This document shows, piece after piece, positions 1 to 9,300 of a stretch of 32,202 nucleotides of DNA. Below the pieces are notes generated by a model. It saw nothing but the letters and a program-made list of their open reading frames with translations. It made no database searches and was not told where the DNA came from. The DNA is taken from the NCBI GenBank assembly GCA_021808665.1, contig JAKBBA010000038.1, positions 1-32,202 of the forward strand, written 5' to 3'. Within the stretch, counting starts at the first letter, position 1; each line of letters begins with the position of its first letter. The stretch comes from Actinomycetes bacterium. GTDB taxonomy: Bacteria; Actinomycetota; Acidimicrobiia; Acidimicrobiales; Palsa-688. The position numbers and the translations under genes are program-made.

Positions 1-1067
1 TCGATTAGGTTCGTTCCTATCTCAAGTTCGAGAGGCTCGACCTTCATCTCGGCGGAGAGAGCCTGAGGGCTATCAGGGTCCAAAGCGGGCGTCGCAGCCA
101 GCTCCTTAGCGTCGTCGGCCACCTTGGTGGCTGCGGAGGTAGCGCGCCTAGCCAGGACGAACAGGATGGCGGCGATAGCCAAGAAGGCGAAGTGCGGCAG
201 TCCGGGGATTATCCCGAGGAAGGCCATCGCCCCCGAGGCGATCGTGATCGCTCGGTGCTGGCGGAGCACCTGTGAGATCACGTCCGAACCGAAGTTGTCC
301 TCGTCGGTCGCCGCCCTGGTGACGATGAGGCCGGTTGAGATCGACAGCAGGAGTGCCGGTATCTGCGATACCAGGCCGTCACCGACGCTCAGCAGGCTGT
401 AGCGGTGTATAGCGTCGGTCAGGGACAGGTGCTTTTGCACGATGCCGACGCTCAGACCCCCGATCAGGTTGATGGCGGTGATCACGATGGCGGCTATGGC
501 GTCACCTCGGACGAACTTCGACGCTCCGTCCATAGCGCCGTAGAAGTCGGCCTCGTCGGCTGTCTCGCGGCGCCTTCTACCCGCCTCGGCTTGGTCTATG
601 ACCCCCGAGTTGAGGTCGGCGTCGATCGCCATCTGCTTACCCGGCATGGCGTCCAAGGTGAAGCGGGCCGCGACCTCAGCGACGCGGCCGGCGCCGTTGG
701 TCACGACCACGAACTGGATGACTATCAAGATCAAGAAGACGACCAGGCCGACTACGATCTGGCCTCCCACCACGAAGTTCCCGAACGACGAGATAACCGC
801 CCCTGCGTAGCCGTGTAGCAGCACCAGGCGCGTGGCGGAGACGTTGAGAGCGAGACGAAAAAGTGTCGCCACCAGGAGGATGGACGGGAACACGGAGAAG
901 TCCAGGGGCTTCTTGACGTGCATGGTCATCAGCAAGATGATCACCGCAGCGGAGATGTTGGCGCTGATCAGCACGTCGAGGACTACGCTCGGCATAGGCA
1001 CGACCAGCATGACCACGATGGCGATGACTGCGGCGGGAACGCCTATCAGACCGGAGCGGCTACGCAA
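1..1067 (-). CDS. flhA: Flagellar export gate protein FlhA, N-terminal part (runs off the window)
   Basis: FlhA is the large membrane protein of the flagellar type III export gate; its cytoplasmic domain receives substrates and chaperones. The reverse strand translates from 1067 to the window edge without a stop, about 355 residues, covering the membrane half. It shows the FlhA/InvA hallmarks: hydrophobic helix ending in VVPMPSVVLDVL, then TLFRLALNVSATRLVL, GRVAEVAARFTLDAMPGKQMAID, and DGASKFVRGDAIAAIVI, which are the conserved cytoplasmic-loop motifs. The in-frame stretch between the upstream TAG and the first helix has no ATG or GTG. I chose TTG at 1067 because GAGG lies 6 bases upstream and the protein then starts LRSRSGLIGVP, a normal FlhA lead-in. 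A flagellar-sigma promoter lies at 1160-1188. The gene is divergent from the sugar block and about 28 kb from its usual partner flhB. The C-terminal domain lies outside the window. Confidence 0.96.
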   Translation of the reverse strand, partial: MRSRSGLIGVPAAVIAIVVMLVVPMPSVVLDVLISANISAAVIILLMTMHVKKPLDFSVFPSILLVATLFRLALNVSATRLVLLHGYAGAVISSFGNFVVGGQIVVGLVVFLILIVIQFVVVTNGAGRVAEVAARFTLDAMPGKQMAIDADLNSGVIDQAEAGRRRRETADEADFYGAMDGASKFVRGDAIAAIVITAINLIGGLSVGIVQKHLSLTDAIHRYSLLSVGDGLVSQIPALLLSISTGLIVTRAATDEDNFGSDVISQVLRQHRAITIASGAMAFLGIIPGLPHFAFLAIAAILFVLARRATSAATKVADDAKELAATPALDPDSPQALSAEMKVEPLELEIGTNLI

Positions 1068-1159
1068 GGGGAACCTCGTATCGAGCGGGGAGGGGTCGGG
1101 ACTGTCGTGGACCGTCCGTGGCCCTTCTGGCTCGCCATCCTGGCGTTGCGCCAGTTTCT

Positions 1160-1188
1160 GTATCGGCTAGGGCGGCGCTGGCCTTTAG
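1160..1188 (-). promoter_or_regulatory. Flagellar sigma (FliA/WhiG-type) promoter for flhA
   Basis: On the minus strand CTAAAG (1183-1188) is followed by exactly 15 bases and GCCGATAC (1160-1167). This is nearly the textbook sigma-28 consensus (TAAAG, about 15, GCCGATAA). It is the best match of the five sites with this architecture in the window. The predicted leader to the TTG start is roughly 85 bases. Confidence 0.8.
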
Positions 1189-1230
1189 GGGGTGAGAGGC
1201 GGATACCCAAGCGGCTGAGGCGGCGGAGAA

Positions 1231-1259
1231 CTTTAGAAAAAAGGTCGCCCTACCGAAAT
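1231..1259 (+). promoter_or_regulatory. Possible weak flagellar-sigma promoter for the aminotransferase gene
   Basis: CTTTAG (1231-1236), 15 bases, then ACCGAAAT (1252-1259) shows the same geometry as the clearer sites but with several mismatches in both boxes. It ends 7 bases before the ATG at 1267, so transcription would begin at or very near the start codon, giving a leaderless mRNA. That fits the poor ribosome binding site there. Tentative. Confidence 0.3.
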
Positions 1260-1266
1260 TTCCGAC

Positions 1267-3702
1267 ATGCCAGAAGAGACGCTCACCAGGCTCCTCGACA
1301 GAACACCATCTCTTAGACCCCTGTTTGAACCGCCAATCTCCGCTTCCAACCTACCAGATGTGGATCCAGAGGTATTTCTTGCGTATTCAAAGGTATTTCA
1401 CGATGCTAAGCGGTACAGCAATCGTGGGCCCCTCGTCCAGACCTTGGAGCGGCGTCTTGCGGAGTTCCACGAGGTCGAACATTGTGTAGCAGTAGCGAGT
1501 GGATTCTGGGGGCTCGTGATAGCCGCGGCAACCTGTGCTCGGCCGGGTCGGCGTCACGCAGTACTCCCTTCCCTCACTTATCGACGTATGAGCGACGCTG
1601 TTGCCTGGGCTGGCCTTGTCCCACGGTTCTGCGAAGTAGATCCGCCTAGCCTTGCTATGACGGCGCAGCTCGCAGAACCCATGCTCGACGACGACGTCGC
1701 GCTCGTCATCGGTGTGCACCCGATGGTCAATTGCTGTGACGTCGAGGGCCTAGAAGCTTTGGCGAATTCCAGAGGGATCCCGATCATCTTCGACGCTGTG
1801 GAGTCTTCGTACGAGATGGTCGCAGGACGGAGAGTAGGTGGCTTTGGCGAGGTTGAAGTCTTCTCCTTGCACGCATCCAAACTAATAAGCGGGATGGAGG
1901 GAGGATACTTAACCACCAACAACTCGGACCTGGCCGCTCGGCTTCGCCTTAGGACGGCGTTTGGCTTCAACGGCTACGACAACGTCGAGATGCTTGGGAT
2001 GAACGCAAAGCTAAACGAGATTCACGCAGCGTATGCCTTGGCTTGCCTCGACCGTCTTGATGAGCAGATCGTCTGGCATTACGAAAACTATCAGACGTAT
2101 CTGGAGGAGCTTAGGACTGTCGACGGATTGAGACTCGTAGCCTACGACCCAGCGACGAGACCGTCCTACCGCCAGATTGTCATCGAGCTTGTGGACACAT
2201 GGCCACACAGTCGCGCTGACACGGTAGCCTCTTTGAACTCGGAAGGAGCTCTTGCCCGGCCATACTACTCGCCAGCGCTCCATCAGGCAAGCTCCACCTA
2301 CCCTCGGGACGTTCGATCGTTGCCGTTGACGGACAGCCTATCTGAGCGCTTCATTCTCATGCCTTCCGGGGCACGGGTCTCCAGTCGGGATGTGCGACGG
2401 CTCGTTCAGTATCTTCGACACCTAAGAGGCGTTCCATCGGCTGACGTCGGGCGAACTCGCCCCGATGATCTAGCCTCGCTATCTAAGCAAAAATCTGTTG
2501 GTTCCCCTAGGAGTGTACCAAGGCGACTGGCGATCGAAGGTGGCCTTCCCGCATTCGAAGAGCCGATACCGGTTGGACAGCTCTACTTTCCGGGATGGAA
2601 CCAGTATCAGCGGATAATGCTAAGCCTACTCGATGCCGGTTGGTATACGAACAGTGGACCACTCTCATTTCGTGCTGAGCGAGAGCTCGCCCAGTTGTAC
2701 CAAGTAGGAAACGTCATAACTTTTGTCAACGCTACGACCGCTATTATGGCACTTGCGAAAGCTTCAGGTATCTCAGGCCCAGTCGTGGTACCTGGATTCA
2801 CGTTCGCCGCGACTGCCCAAGCGTTGACATGGGCTGGACTCGAAGTTGTGTTCTGTGATGTCGACCCAACCACTCACCAAGTGACCGCGAAAACCTTGAG
2901 GGAGTGCCTAGAAAGCTATGGTGGCCCCCGTCCCGACGCCGTCCTTGCGGTCGATCTGTGGGGAGGTGCCACAGACTCTGTGGAGCTTGAGAAGCTGTGC
3001 CGATCCGAGGGATTAGTCTTGATGTTCGACTCAGCCCAAGCTACGGGAGCCAAGATCCATGGAAAGCCAGTCGGAGGTGGCGGAGTTGCGCGCGTCTTCT
3101 CGTTTCACGCAACCAAAATCTTGAGCGCAACAGAGGGTGGCTGCATCTGTACCGATGACGACGAGTTGGCCCACCTTATCAGGAACGTCCGCTCCAGCTA
3201 CGGTGCCTCAGAGAAGCGATCTGTAGCAGTCACTCTCAACGGTCGATTCTCCGAAGCCCAAGCGGCACTGGTTCTCTCGGGCATACCCGAAGTTGCCGGA
3301 AGAATCGAACGTAATCGACTCCTACTAGACGCCTACAGGACCCACCTAGCCGACACACCGGGAGTGACAGTGCACCGGGATCCGGACGGCGTCGTCGGCA
3401 ACAGCTCGTATGCGGTTCTTGAAATCGACTGTGAGCACTTCGGTCTCGAGCGCGACAAGCTAGTATCAGTCCTGAAAGCAGAGAACGTCTTGGCGCGACG
3501 CTACTTCACACCCGGAGTTCACCGAACTCCTCCCTACACGAACCTCGGCCGACTCTCCCTTCCAGTGACCGAGGACCTCTGTAGCAAAACCGTGCAGCTA
3601 CCCCTCGGATCTCCCACTGACCTGGCAGCGGTCGAGCGGATAGCATCTATCGTAAGAACTGCCCATCGTCGTAGCCGGGCTCTCTCGGCCTTGGTACCTT
3701 AA
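1267..3702 (+). CDS. Tandem-fused DegT/DnrJ/EryC1/StrS sugar aminotransferase (two complete domains)
   Basis: PLP-dependent enzymes of this family transfer an amino group to keto-sugars linked to nucleotides. The 811-residue protein contains two whole copies of a domain normally about 370-400 residues long. Copy 1 spans about 25-390 and copy 2 about 420-811. Each keeps the PLP-binding Asp (D176 in IFDAVES; D588 in MFDSAQA) and the Schiff-base Lys (K205 in SLHASKLISGMEGG; K617 in SFHATKILSATEGG), so both look catalytic. The linker around 390-420 is charged and probably flexible. The copies are diverged, so this is an old fusion or a joining of two different enzymes rather than a recent duplication. 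It leads the sugar block, with the WbqC-family gene starting 2 bases after its stop. The ribosome binding site is weak; see the possible leaderless promoter at 1231-1259. The exact sugar substrate cannot be told. Confidence 0.9.
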   Translation: MPEETLTRLLDRTPSLRPLFEPPISASNLPDVDPEVFLAYSKVFHDAKRYSNRGPLVQTLERRLAEFHEVEHCVAVASGFWGLVIAAATCARPGRRHAVLPSLTYRRMSDAVAWAGLVPRFCEVDPPSLAMTAQLAEPMLDDDVALVIGVHPMVNCCDVEGLEALANSRGIPIIFDAVESSYEMVAGRRVGGFGEVEVFSLHASKLISGMEGGYLTTNNSDLAARLRLRTAFGFNGYDNVEMLGMNAKLNEIHAAYALACLDRLDEQIVWHYENYQTYLEELRTVDGLRLVAYDPATRPSYRQIVIELVDTWPHSRADTVASLNSEGALARPYYSPALHQASSTYPRDVRSLPLTDSLSERFILMPSGARVSSRDVRRLVQYLRHLRGVPSADVGRTRPDDLASLSKQKSVGSPRSVPRRLAIEGGLPAFEEPIPVGQLYFPGWNQYQRIMLSLLDAGWYTNSGPLSFRAERELAQLYQVGNVITFVNATTAIMALAKASGISGPVVVPGFTFAATAQALTWAGLEVVFCDVDPTTHQVTAKTLRECLESYGGPRPDAVLAVDLWGGATDSVELEKLCRSEGLVLMFDSAQATGAKIHGKPVGGGGVARVFSFHATKILSATEGGCICTDDDELAHLIRNVRSSYGASEKRSVAVTLNGRFSEAQAALVLSGIPEVAGRIERNRLLLDAYRTHLADTPGVTVHRDPDGVVGNSSYAVLEIDCEHFGLERDKLVSVLKAENVLARRYFTPGVHRTPPYTNLGRLSLPVTEDLCSKTVQLPLGSPTDLAAVERIASIVRTAHRRSRALSALVP

Positions 3703-3703
3703 G

Positions 3704-4447
3704 ATGCGTGTAGGCCTAATGCAGCCATATTTTTTTCCTTATGCGGGTCATTTTGCCCTCATCGCAAACACCGACTTATGGGTAGTGTTCGATACAGCAC
3801 AGTACACGCCGAGGCGGTGGATGAACCGTAACCGGGTTCTTCGATCTGACGAGGGATGGGACTGGATAACTCTCGCCGTACGATCCAACTCGCCGGACAC
3901 TCCAGTCATGGACGTTGTTCTACACGACGCAGGTCGCAGCCGACGTCTGATCCTTGGTCGCCTGATGCACTATCGCCAGTCGGCTCCATTTGCGAAAATA
4001 ACTCTGGACTTAGTATCGGACGTGCTCGACGTCCCTGCAGGGTGTTCACTGGTAGACGTTGACGTCCGAGGCCTCGAGGCGGTGTGTGGCTATCTTGGGA
4101 TAAGACTCGACCTGAGACGCTCCTCACAGATAAGCTTTAAGCTGAGTGGTCCGAGCCATCCTGGTGCATGGGCTCCAGCGGTGTCAGCGGCAGTGGGTGG
4201 CGACGAGTACCTAAACCCACCGGGAGGAGCGGGTCTATTTGTTGTGTCGGAGTTCAAAGAACTAGGTATCACTCCGCTCCTCTGCCACACCACGTCATTC
4301 AAATACCTGTCCGGACCGTATACTTTCCAAGAAGACCTTTCCATCTTGGATGCACTGATGTGGTGTTCTCCCAACCAAATTGTGGACTATCTGCATTCTG
4401 CGGTCGTTAGTCCACTCGCTGATGTAGAGGAGGTTAAAGTTGCCTGA
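3704..4447 (+). CDS. WbqC-family protein
   Basis: The start, MRVGLMQPYFFPYAGHFALI, followed by VVFDTAQYTPRRWMNRNRVL, is the diagnostic signature of the WbqC-like family. These proteins are found in O-antigen, capsule and flagellar-glycan clusters, often beside aminotransferases of the DegT family. Their biochemical role is not firmly established; they are suspected to act in amino-sugar modification. At 247 residues the length is normal. The gene follows the aminotransferase by 2 bases and overlaps the following glycosyltransferase by 8 bases, so the three are very likely one transcript and one pathway. No membrane segment or signal peptide is visible, so it should be cytoplasmic. Confidence 0.88.
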   Translation: MRVGLMQPYFFPYAGHFALIANTDLWVVFDTAQYTPRRWMNRNRVLRSDEGWDWITLAVRSNSPDTPVMDVVLHDAGRSRRLILGRLMHYRQSAPFAKITLDLVSDVLDVPAGCSLVDVDVRGLEAVCGYLGIRLDLRRSSQISFKLSGPSHPGAWAPAVSAAVGGDEYLNPPGGAGLFVVSEFKELGITPLLCHTTSFKYLSGPYTFQEDLSILDALMWCSPNQIVDYLHSAVVSPLADVEEVKVA

Positions 4448-5393
4448 AGTATCAGTTCTGATACCGGCGTTTAGGCCACAATACCTCGACCTCGCCATAG
4501 CAAGTATCCTTGCTCAGACCTACACTGACTTCGAGCTGATCGTCAGTGACGACTCCAACGGCGACGACGTTGAGAGGGTGGTATCGAAGTGGTCTGACGC
4601 GCGCTTACGTTATGTGCGGAACAACAGGCGCCAACTTCCGGGAGCGAACCGCGACTACCTGATCTCACTTGCGAGGGGCCGTTATCTGAAGTTTGTCTTC
4701 GATGATGACTTCTTGTTGCCTCGATCTCTTGAAGTCCTTTACACCGCAGCTATGTCGGTGGATGGCGACCTTGTGTTTCATGGCCGCTATCTCGTCGATG
4801 ATCAGGGCCGACCTTTAGGCAAAGCATCGGTACTAGAGGACGGCCAGGTAGCGAAAGTTGATCCTCCAGTCCTGTTTGTGAGCATGCTGGGGGGGATCCA
4901 GAACTTCATTGGCGAGCCGAGCAATATCCTGATCAGCGCTGACATGCTTCGAGCGATACCTAATCCGTTCGGTATTGGTGGTGAGCGGCTGCGCTTCTTG
5001 ACCGACGTTGCACTGTACGTGAACATTGCAGCTAGTGGTGGTACCATCGTTGGAGCCGGCGCGATTGGATCGGCCTTTCGATTCCACGCTAGCCAGACGA
5101 GCGCAGTGGGTGGGTCCGCTTACTCAGCCGGGCTGTTCGAATGGGAGTACATAGTTCGTTGGGCCGCTGACCGGGGTTTCCTCGATTCAGGCTCGGCGAT
5201 CTCGGCAATTTCGACCTGCCGGAGCAATTATCTGCCCTTCTTGGAGGCCTATCCCGAGCTTCGTGTGCTCGCAACCGTTTCGACGCCTACTCGTCCAGAT
5301 GAGAGCTTTCTTGCCGCGCAATATATGACAGCTTTGCGGTCGGCATGGGATACTGTGGACCAGCGTAACTCTCGAAGTAGAGCGGTAGCATGA
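4440..5393 (+). CDS. Family 2 glycosyltransferase
   Basis: This is a GT-A fold transferase that uses a nucleotide sugar. The N-terminus has the GT2 pattern: VSVLIPAFRP (4-13), ASILAQTYTDFELIVSDDSN (21-40) with the nucleotide-binding acidic pair, and the metal-binding acidic triplet at 88-90 in FVFDDDFLLP. The remaining 200 residues are an acceptor-side region I cannot assign. The start is TTG at 4440, fixed by the GGAGG at about 4429-4433 and by the family N-terminus; it lies inside the last codons of the WbqC-family gene. Length 317. No membrane helix, so it probably adds a sugar in the cytoplasm, either to a carrier or directly to flagellin. The target is inferred only from the flagellar neighbourhood. 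Confidence 0.9.
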   Translation: MPEVSVLIPAFRPQYLDLAIASILAQTYTDFELIVSDDSNGDDVERVVSKWSDARLRYVRNNRRQLPGANRDYLISLARGRYLKFVFDDDFLLPRSLEVLYTAAMSVDGDLVFHGRYLVDDQGRPLGKASVLEDGQVAKVDPPVLFVSMLGGIQNFIGEPSNILISADMLRAIPNPFGIGGERLRFLTDVALYVNIAASGGTIVGAGAIGSAFRFHASQTSAVGGSAYSAGLFEWEYIVRWAADRGFLDSGSAISAISTCRSNYLPFLEAYPELRVLATVSTPTRPDESFLAAQYMTALRSAWDTVDQRNSRSRAVA

Positions 5394-5411
5394 GGCCGTT
5401 CGTCCGTGCTA

Positions 5412-5436
5412 AATCGCTAACGCGCTGAATCGCTAA
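5412..5436 (+). repeat. Short direct repeat AATCGCTAA, two copies 16 bases apart
   Basis: AATCGCTAA occurs at 5412-5420 and 5428-5436, just before the methyltransferase start. It could be a small binding site or chance; nothing more can be supported. Confidence 0.4.
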
Positions 5437-5437
5437 G

Positions 5438-6148
5438 ATGAGCGAAAGTGGAGAGATGAAAACCCATCCCGACTACCAAGCACCTGCTGTTAACTCGGCT
5501 CGAGACGACTTTTGGCGCCAAGTCCGACGAACCGTCGGGGGTGAGCCGGTAAGCGAGCAACAAATTGATCTCATAGTTGGAGCAATACTTGAAGGATTGA
5601 AGTTCGAGCCTCACAACAGTCTTCTCGACCTCGCCTGTGGGAACGGTGCGTTAACCGCCCGGCTCTACCCCCATTGCGAGAGCAGCGTGGGAGTTGACTC
5701 ATCTGAATATCTCATATCGGTTGCCGAGCAATTTTTCGCCGCACGGCCAAGTCGTGGATTTGTGCTGGACGACCTAGTGCATTTCACATCAGAGTCTCAC
5801 AACCCTAACAACTTTGACAAGGTTCTTTGCTATGGAAGCTTCGCCTATCTCAGCGATCACGATGCAGAAGAAGCTCTAACTAATATCACAAAGAGGTTCA
5901 CCAATGTATCGAGGGTCTTCCTCGGTAACCTGCCTGACCTTGACCGGATAGACCACTTCTACAGGGTTGGAGTTCCATCGCAGACTGTACTAGAAGATCC
6001 TATGTCACCAATCGGTGTCTGGCGTACGAGGAGCTACTTCACCCGTTTGGCACTGGAACTAGGGTGGCGTTCGGTGGTTTCGGTTATGCCTGAAGCGTTT
6101 TTTGCGGCTGACTACCGATTCGACGTAACCCTGTCTAGGGGTGACTGA
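5438..6148 (+). CDS. Class I SAM-dependent methyltransferase
   Basis: The Rossmann-type SAM-binding motif I is SLLDLACGNGALTARL (61-76), followed by GVDSSEYLISVAEQ, where the acidic residue at the end of strand 2 binds the SAM ribose, and by FDKVLCYGSFAYLSD as motif III/IV. Length is 236 residues, single domain. The gene lies 44 bases after the glycosyltransferase on the same strand and ends the sugar block, so it probably methylates a sugar or another precursor of the same glycan. A second in-frame ATG at 5456 is possible, but GGAG lies too close to it. Base composition is less GC-biased than in the flagellar genes, as in the rest of this block. Substrate unknown. Confidence 0.85.
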   Translation: MSESGEMKTHPDYQAPAVNSARDDFWRQVRRTVGGEPVSEQQIDLIVGAILEGLKFEPHNSLLDLACGNGALTARLYPHCESSVGVDSSEYLISVAEQFFAARPSRGFVLDDLVHFTSESHNPNNFDKVLCYGSFAYLSDHDAEEALTNITKRFTNVSRVFLGNLPDLDRIDHFYRVGVPSQTVLEDPMSPIGVWRTRSYFTRLALELGWRSVVSVMPEAFFAADYRFDVTLSRGD

Positions 6149-6285
6149 TACCCTTGTGAGCTGATGCGTCCCCGGCACAAGACGGAACGTCTGAGGAGTG
6201 AAGGGCCCAAATGACACTCGACTGTTCCGATGGCGGGCTGGTGTCGCAGCGAAGATGGCGTCGAAGCGAAGAGTCGCTCTCCCTC

Positions 6286-6305
6286 TAGCCTTTGGCCTTA
6301 GGCTA
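6286..6305. terminator. Possible bidirectional terminator hairpin between convergent genes
   Basis: TAGCCT (6286-6291) and AGGCTA (6300-6305) can pair around an 8-base loop, between the methyltransferase and the oppositely oriented giant glycosyltransferase. The stem is short and there is no T-run, so this is weak. The rest of the 180-base gap shows nothing recognisable. Confidence 0.3.
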
Positions 6306-6328
6306 TCGATGACGTGTGTGCGTATCAG

Positions 6329-9300
6329 TCAGGCAGGGATTCTGAGCCAACGGGCAGTGAGTAGTTCCACGTTGTGCTGAAGGCGGCTGAAACGCTCTGG
6401 CCCGGATTGTGATTCGAGATGGATCAGACAAGAGGCCGGCTCATAGACGACCTCCCATCCACCCTGTCGAAGTCCGAGGCAGAGATCCACGTCCTCGTTG
6501 CCGTTCCAGTATTGCTCACAGAAGCCGCCAACCTCTTGGAACGCCGTTCTCCGGACTGCTATTGCTGCCGCCGTGACGGCTTCGACGTCGCAGGGCACCG
6601 AAGCGTGCGGGTAGTCGGCTGGTTTTCCAACGTAGCGGTGAACGCCGTGAAGTTCGGCACCTATTTCATGAATGTCAATCCCCGCATGCTGGATTGATCC
6701 ATCTGGGTATAAGAGGCGTGCACCGACGGCCCCGACGGTGGGTTCTTGATCCAAGAGTGCGAGCATGGCGTCGAGCCACCCTGGTAGAGCCACCGTGTCG
6801 TTGTTCAAGAAGACGACTGTGTCACTGCGGGCAACGGCGAATCCCTGGTTGCAAGCCTTGGCGAAGCCTAGGTTCACGGGGTTTCGTATTACCTTGAAGA
6901 GCCCAGTATTTCCTTCGATGCGCGCTGTGGCGTCTGTCGAGGCGTTGTCGACCAAGACTACTTCGACGCTTGAGCAGTTGGTGGTCTCGGCGATGCTCTG
7001 GAGGCATGCCGAGGTGAGCTCGGCCTTGTTGAAGCATGGGATCACGAGGCTGGCTGCGGGAAGAGCGCCGGCTGGTCCGGAGCGGGATTGCTGGAGCCGA
7101 GGGCTTGCTGGTAGCCCCGGTGGGTTCGAAGTACGGTCAGTCGTACTGGCGATGTCAGCGAGTAGGTCCGGCGCTATCGCAGCTGTGTCGGAAAGTACGC
7201 GCCGGTACTCGACCCCGGATGCGGTCGCTGCTGACGCAGAGAAGGCTTCTCTGGCGGCCGGGTCTTTGAACGCAGCCCAGGCGACCGCAGCCGAGAGCGC
7301 TCGAAGCACTACCGGGGCATCAGATCGCGCCATTGCTATCAGTGGGCAGGAAGCCGCGAATCCGGCCTGGCGCAGGCGAGTTGACCACACTAAAGCTCGG
7401 GATGTGCCGAGGCGCTCCGAGAGCTTTGCGGCCGTCGCAAGTACGAGATGGACATCTACAGACTTTTGAAAGCAAGCCTCGAGAGTGCGGTCAGCTGCGG
7501 CGGCCTTCAGCTGAAGCACCTGGGCCATGAAGAGTTTCAGCTTGGATGTGGGCAGGGCGATAGCGAGTTCTGCGAGGTCACGACCTGAGGAGTCAAGCAG
7601 TTCGACCACGGCGCCGAGGTGGGTGTCGAGCACTCCTTCTTCCCCAAGGGCGTTCAGGAGAGCGTCTGCTGCTTCACCCGGACGCCCTAGCGCCGACAGC
7701 GCCTGTGAGCGAAAGGCGGCTATAGAGCCCGCTGCCTGGGAGAATCCGTCCTGGTCGCTTACGCCTGTCACCACGGAGTCGAGCAGCTCCAAGGCGCGCG
7801 AAGGGTCGCCTGAGGCGAGGTGCAAGGGTGCTTCTAGTGCGGCGACAGTACTAGAGTCTCCCCCTTCCGCGCGAAAACGATCACACATGGCGAAAGCTTC
7901 GTCGGTGCGTCCGAGTGCAGCTGCTGCGCTGATGGCGCTGTGGAGGGCGAGTCGCCTCGTGATCTGATTGTCGCTGACATCGAGCGCTTCTAGGAGGTAT
8001 CTGAGACCCTCGTCGGTGTTTCCTGCCAGGACAAGGGATCGGCCGAGCGAGGTCAGTGTGTACCCGCGGTCCCACACGTTGGTGTCTTCCGCTTCAGCTC
8101 GGGCCAGCCGAATGTTGCGCTCCGCCTTGTTACGTGAAGCCATCCTTTGGTCCGTGTATCCCATGTGGAGTATCCATCCGCCGTCGCTGAGCTCCGCTTG
8201 GAGTATGGATTCATGGCTGCCCCGGCGGGCAATCTGCTCGTGCAGTCGTCCCGTCCACTCACAACGGTCGCGCCTGAAGAGCCGCGCAGCGTGGTGGGAG
8301 AATCCCGAGCCCGCTCCTGCACCCGTGACGTTGTCGATTCGTACAGACCATGCATCTATGTCGGGCCTGGTTGAGACCAGCAGGGACCGCAGTTGCGCGG
8401 CGTTGTCGGCCTGGAGGGTCTCGTCGGCGTCGAGCCACAAGATCCACTCTCCGCTGCAATAGCTGAGCGCTTCGTTGCGAGCCCTCGAGAAGTCGTCATC
8501 CCAGTAGCCTTCGACGACGGTGGCGCCTGCAGCGCGTGCCAGCAGGACAGTAGCGTCGGTCGATCCAGTGTCGTAGACGACGATCTCGTCGGCGAATCCC
8601 TCTAGCGACCCCAAACATTCCCCGATGAGCTCCTCCTCGTCCTTGGTGATCAGGCATGCCGACACCATCACGGGGCGCTCGGCCGTCGCATCTGGGCCGT
8701 GCGCGCTGAGGAAACGCGCGCGGTTGGATTCCTGCTCTGCGTACCAGTCCAACCCGTTGGCGTCGAAAGTCTTATGCCCTTCGTGATGTACGAAGGACTC
8801 GTGACTGATTACTAGCTTGAAGCCTGAGGCAGTCATACGTCTGCACAGGTCGTCGTCTTCGAAACCACCTATGCCATATTCTTCGTCGAATCCTCCCAGA
8901 TCCTCGAACACCGACCGCCGGACCGCGAGAGCGAACCCCACCAGGCGCGTGGTAGGCGAGATCATGGAGCGGTGAGCCGCAGACCAGGCACGTGCGAAGC
9001 GGCGCATCTCTGCGGGTTTGGTGTAGTCAGCTTCGGCAACGACCTGTGGGCCTGAGACGAAGTTGGACCTTGGACCTGCTGCACCCACCTGAGGGTCGTC
9101 GAACGCTGCTACGAGAGGTTCTATCCACCTCGACGGCAGCAGAGTGTCGTTGTTCAAGAAGATGATGATGTCGTTGCGAGCTAGCGCTGCTGCGTCGTTG
9201 CAACCCCCGGCGAAGCCCCGGTTTACTTGGTTGGTGACGACTTCTATCCACGGGTAGGCCGCCAGACCTCTGGGGGTGGCGTCGGTGGAGCCGTTGTCTA

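Noticed and set aside
124..1316. Several plus-strand open frames at the left edge
   Set aside because: They are antisense to flhA, whose translation is unmistakable on the minus strand.
6765..8462. Long plus-strand frames opposite the giant glycosyltransferase
   Set aside because: Composition-driven antisense frames of a high-GC gene; no recognisable protein features or coupled starts.
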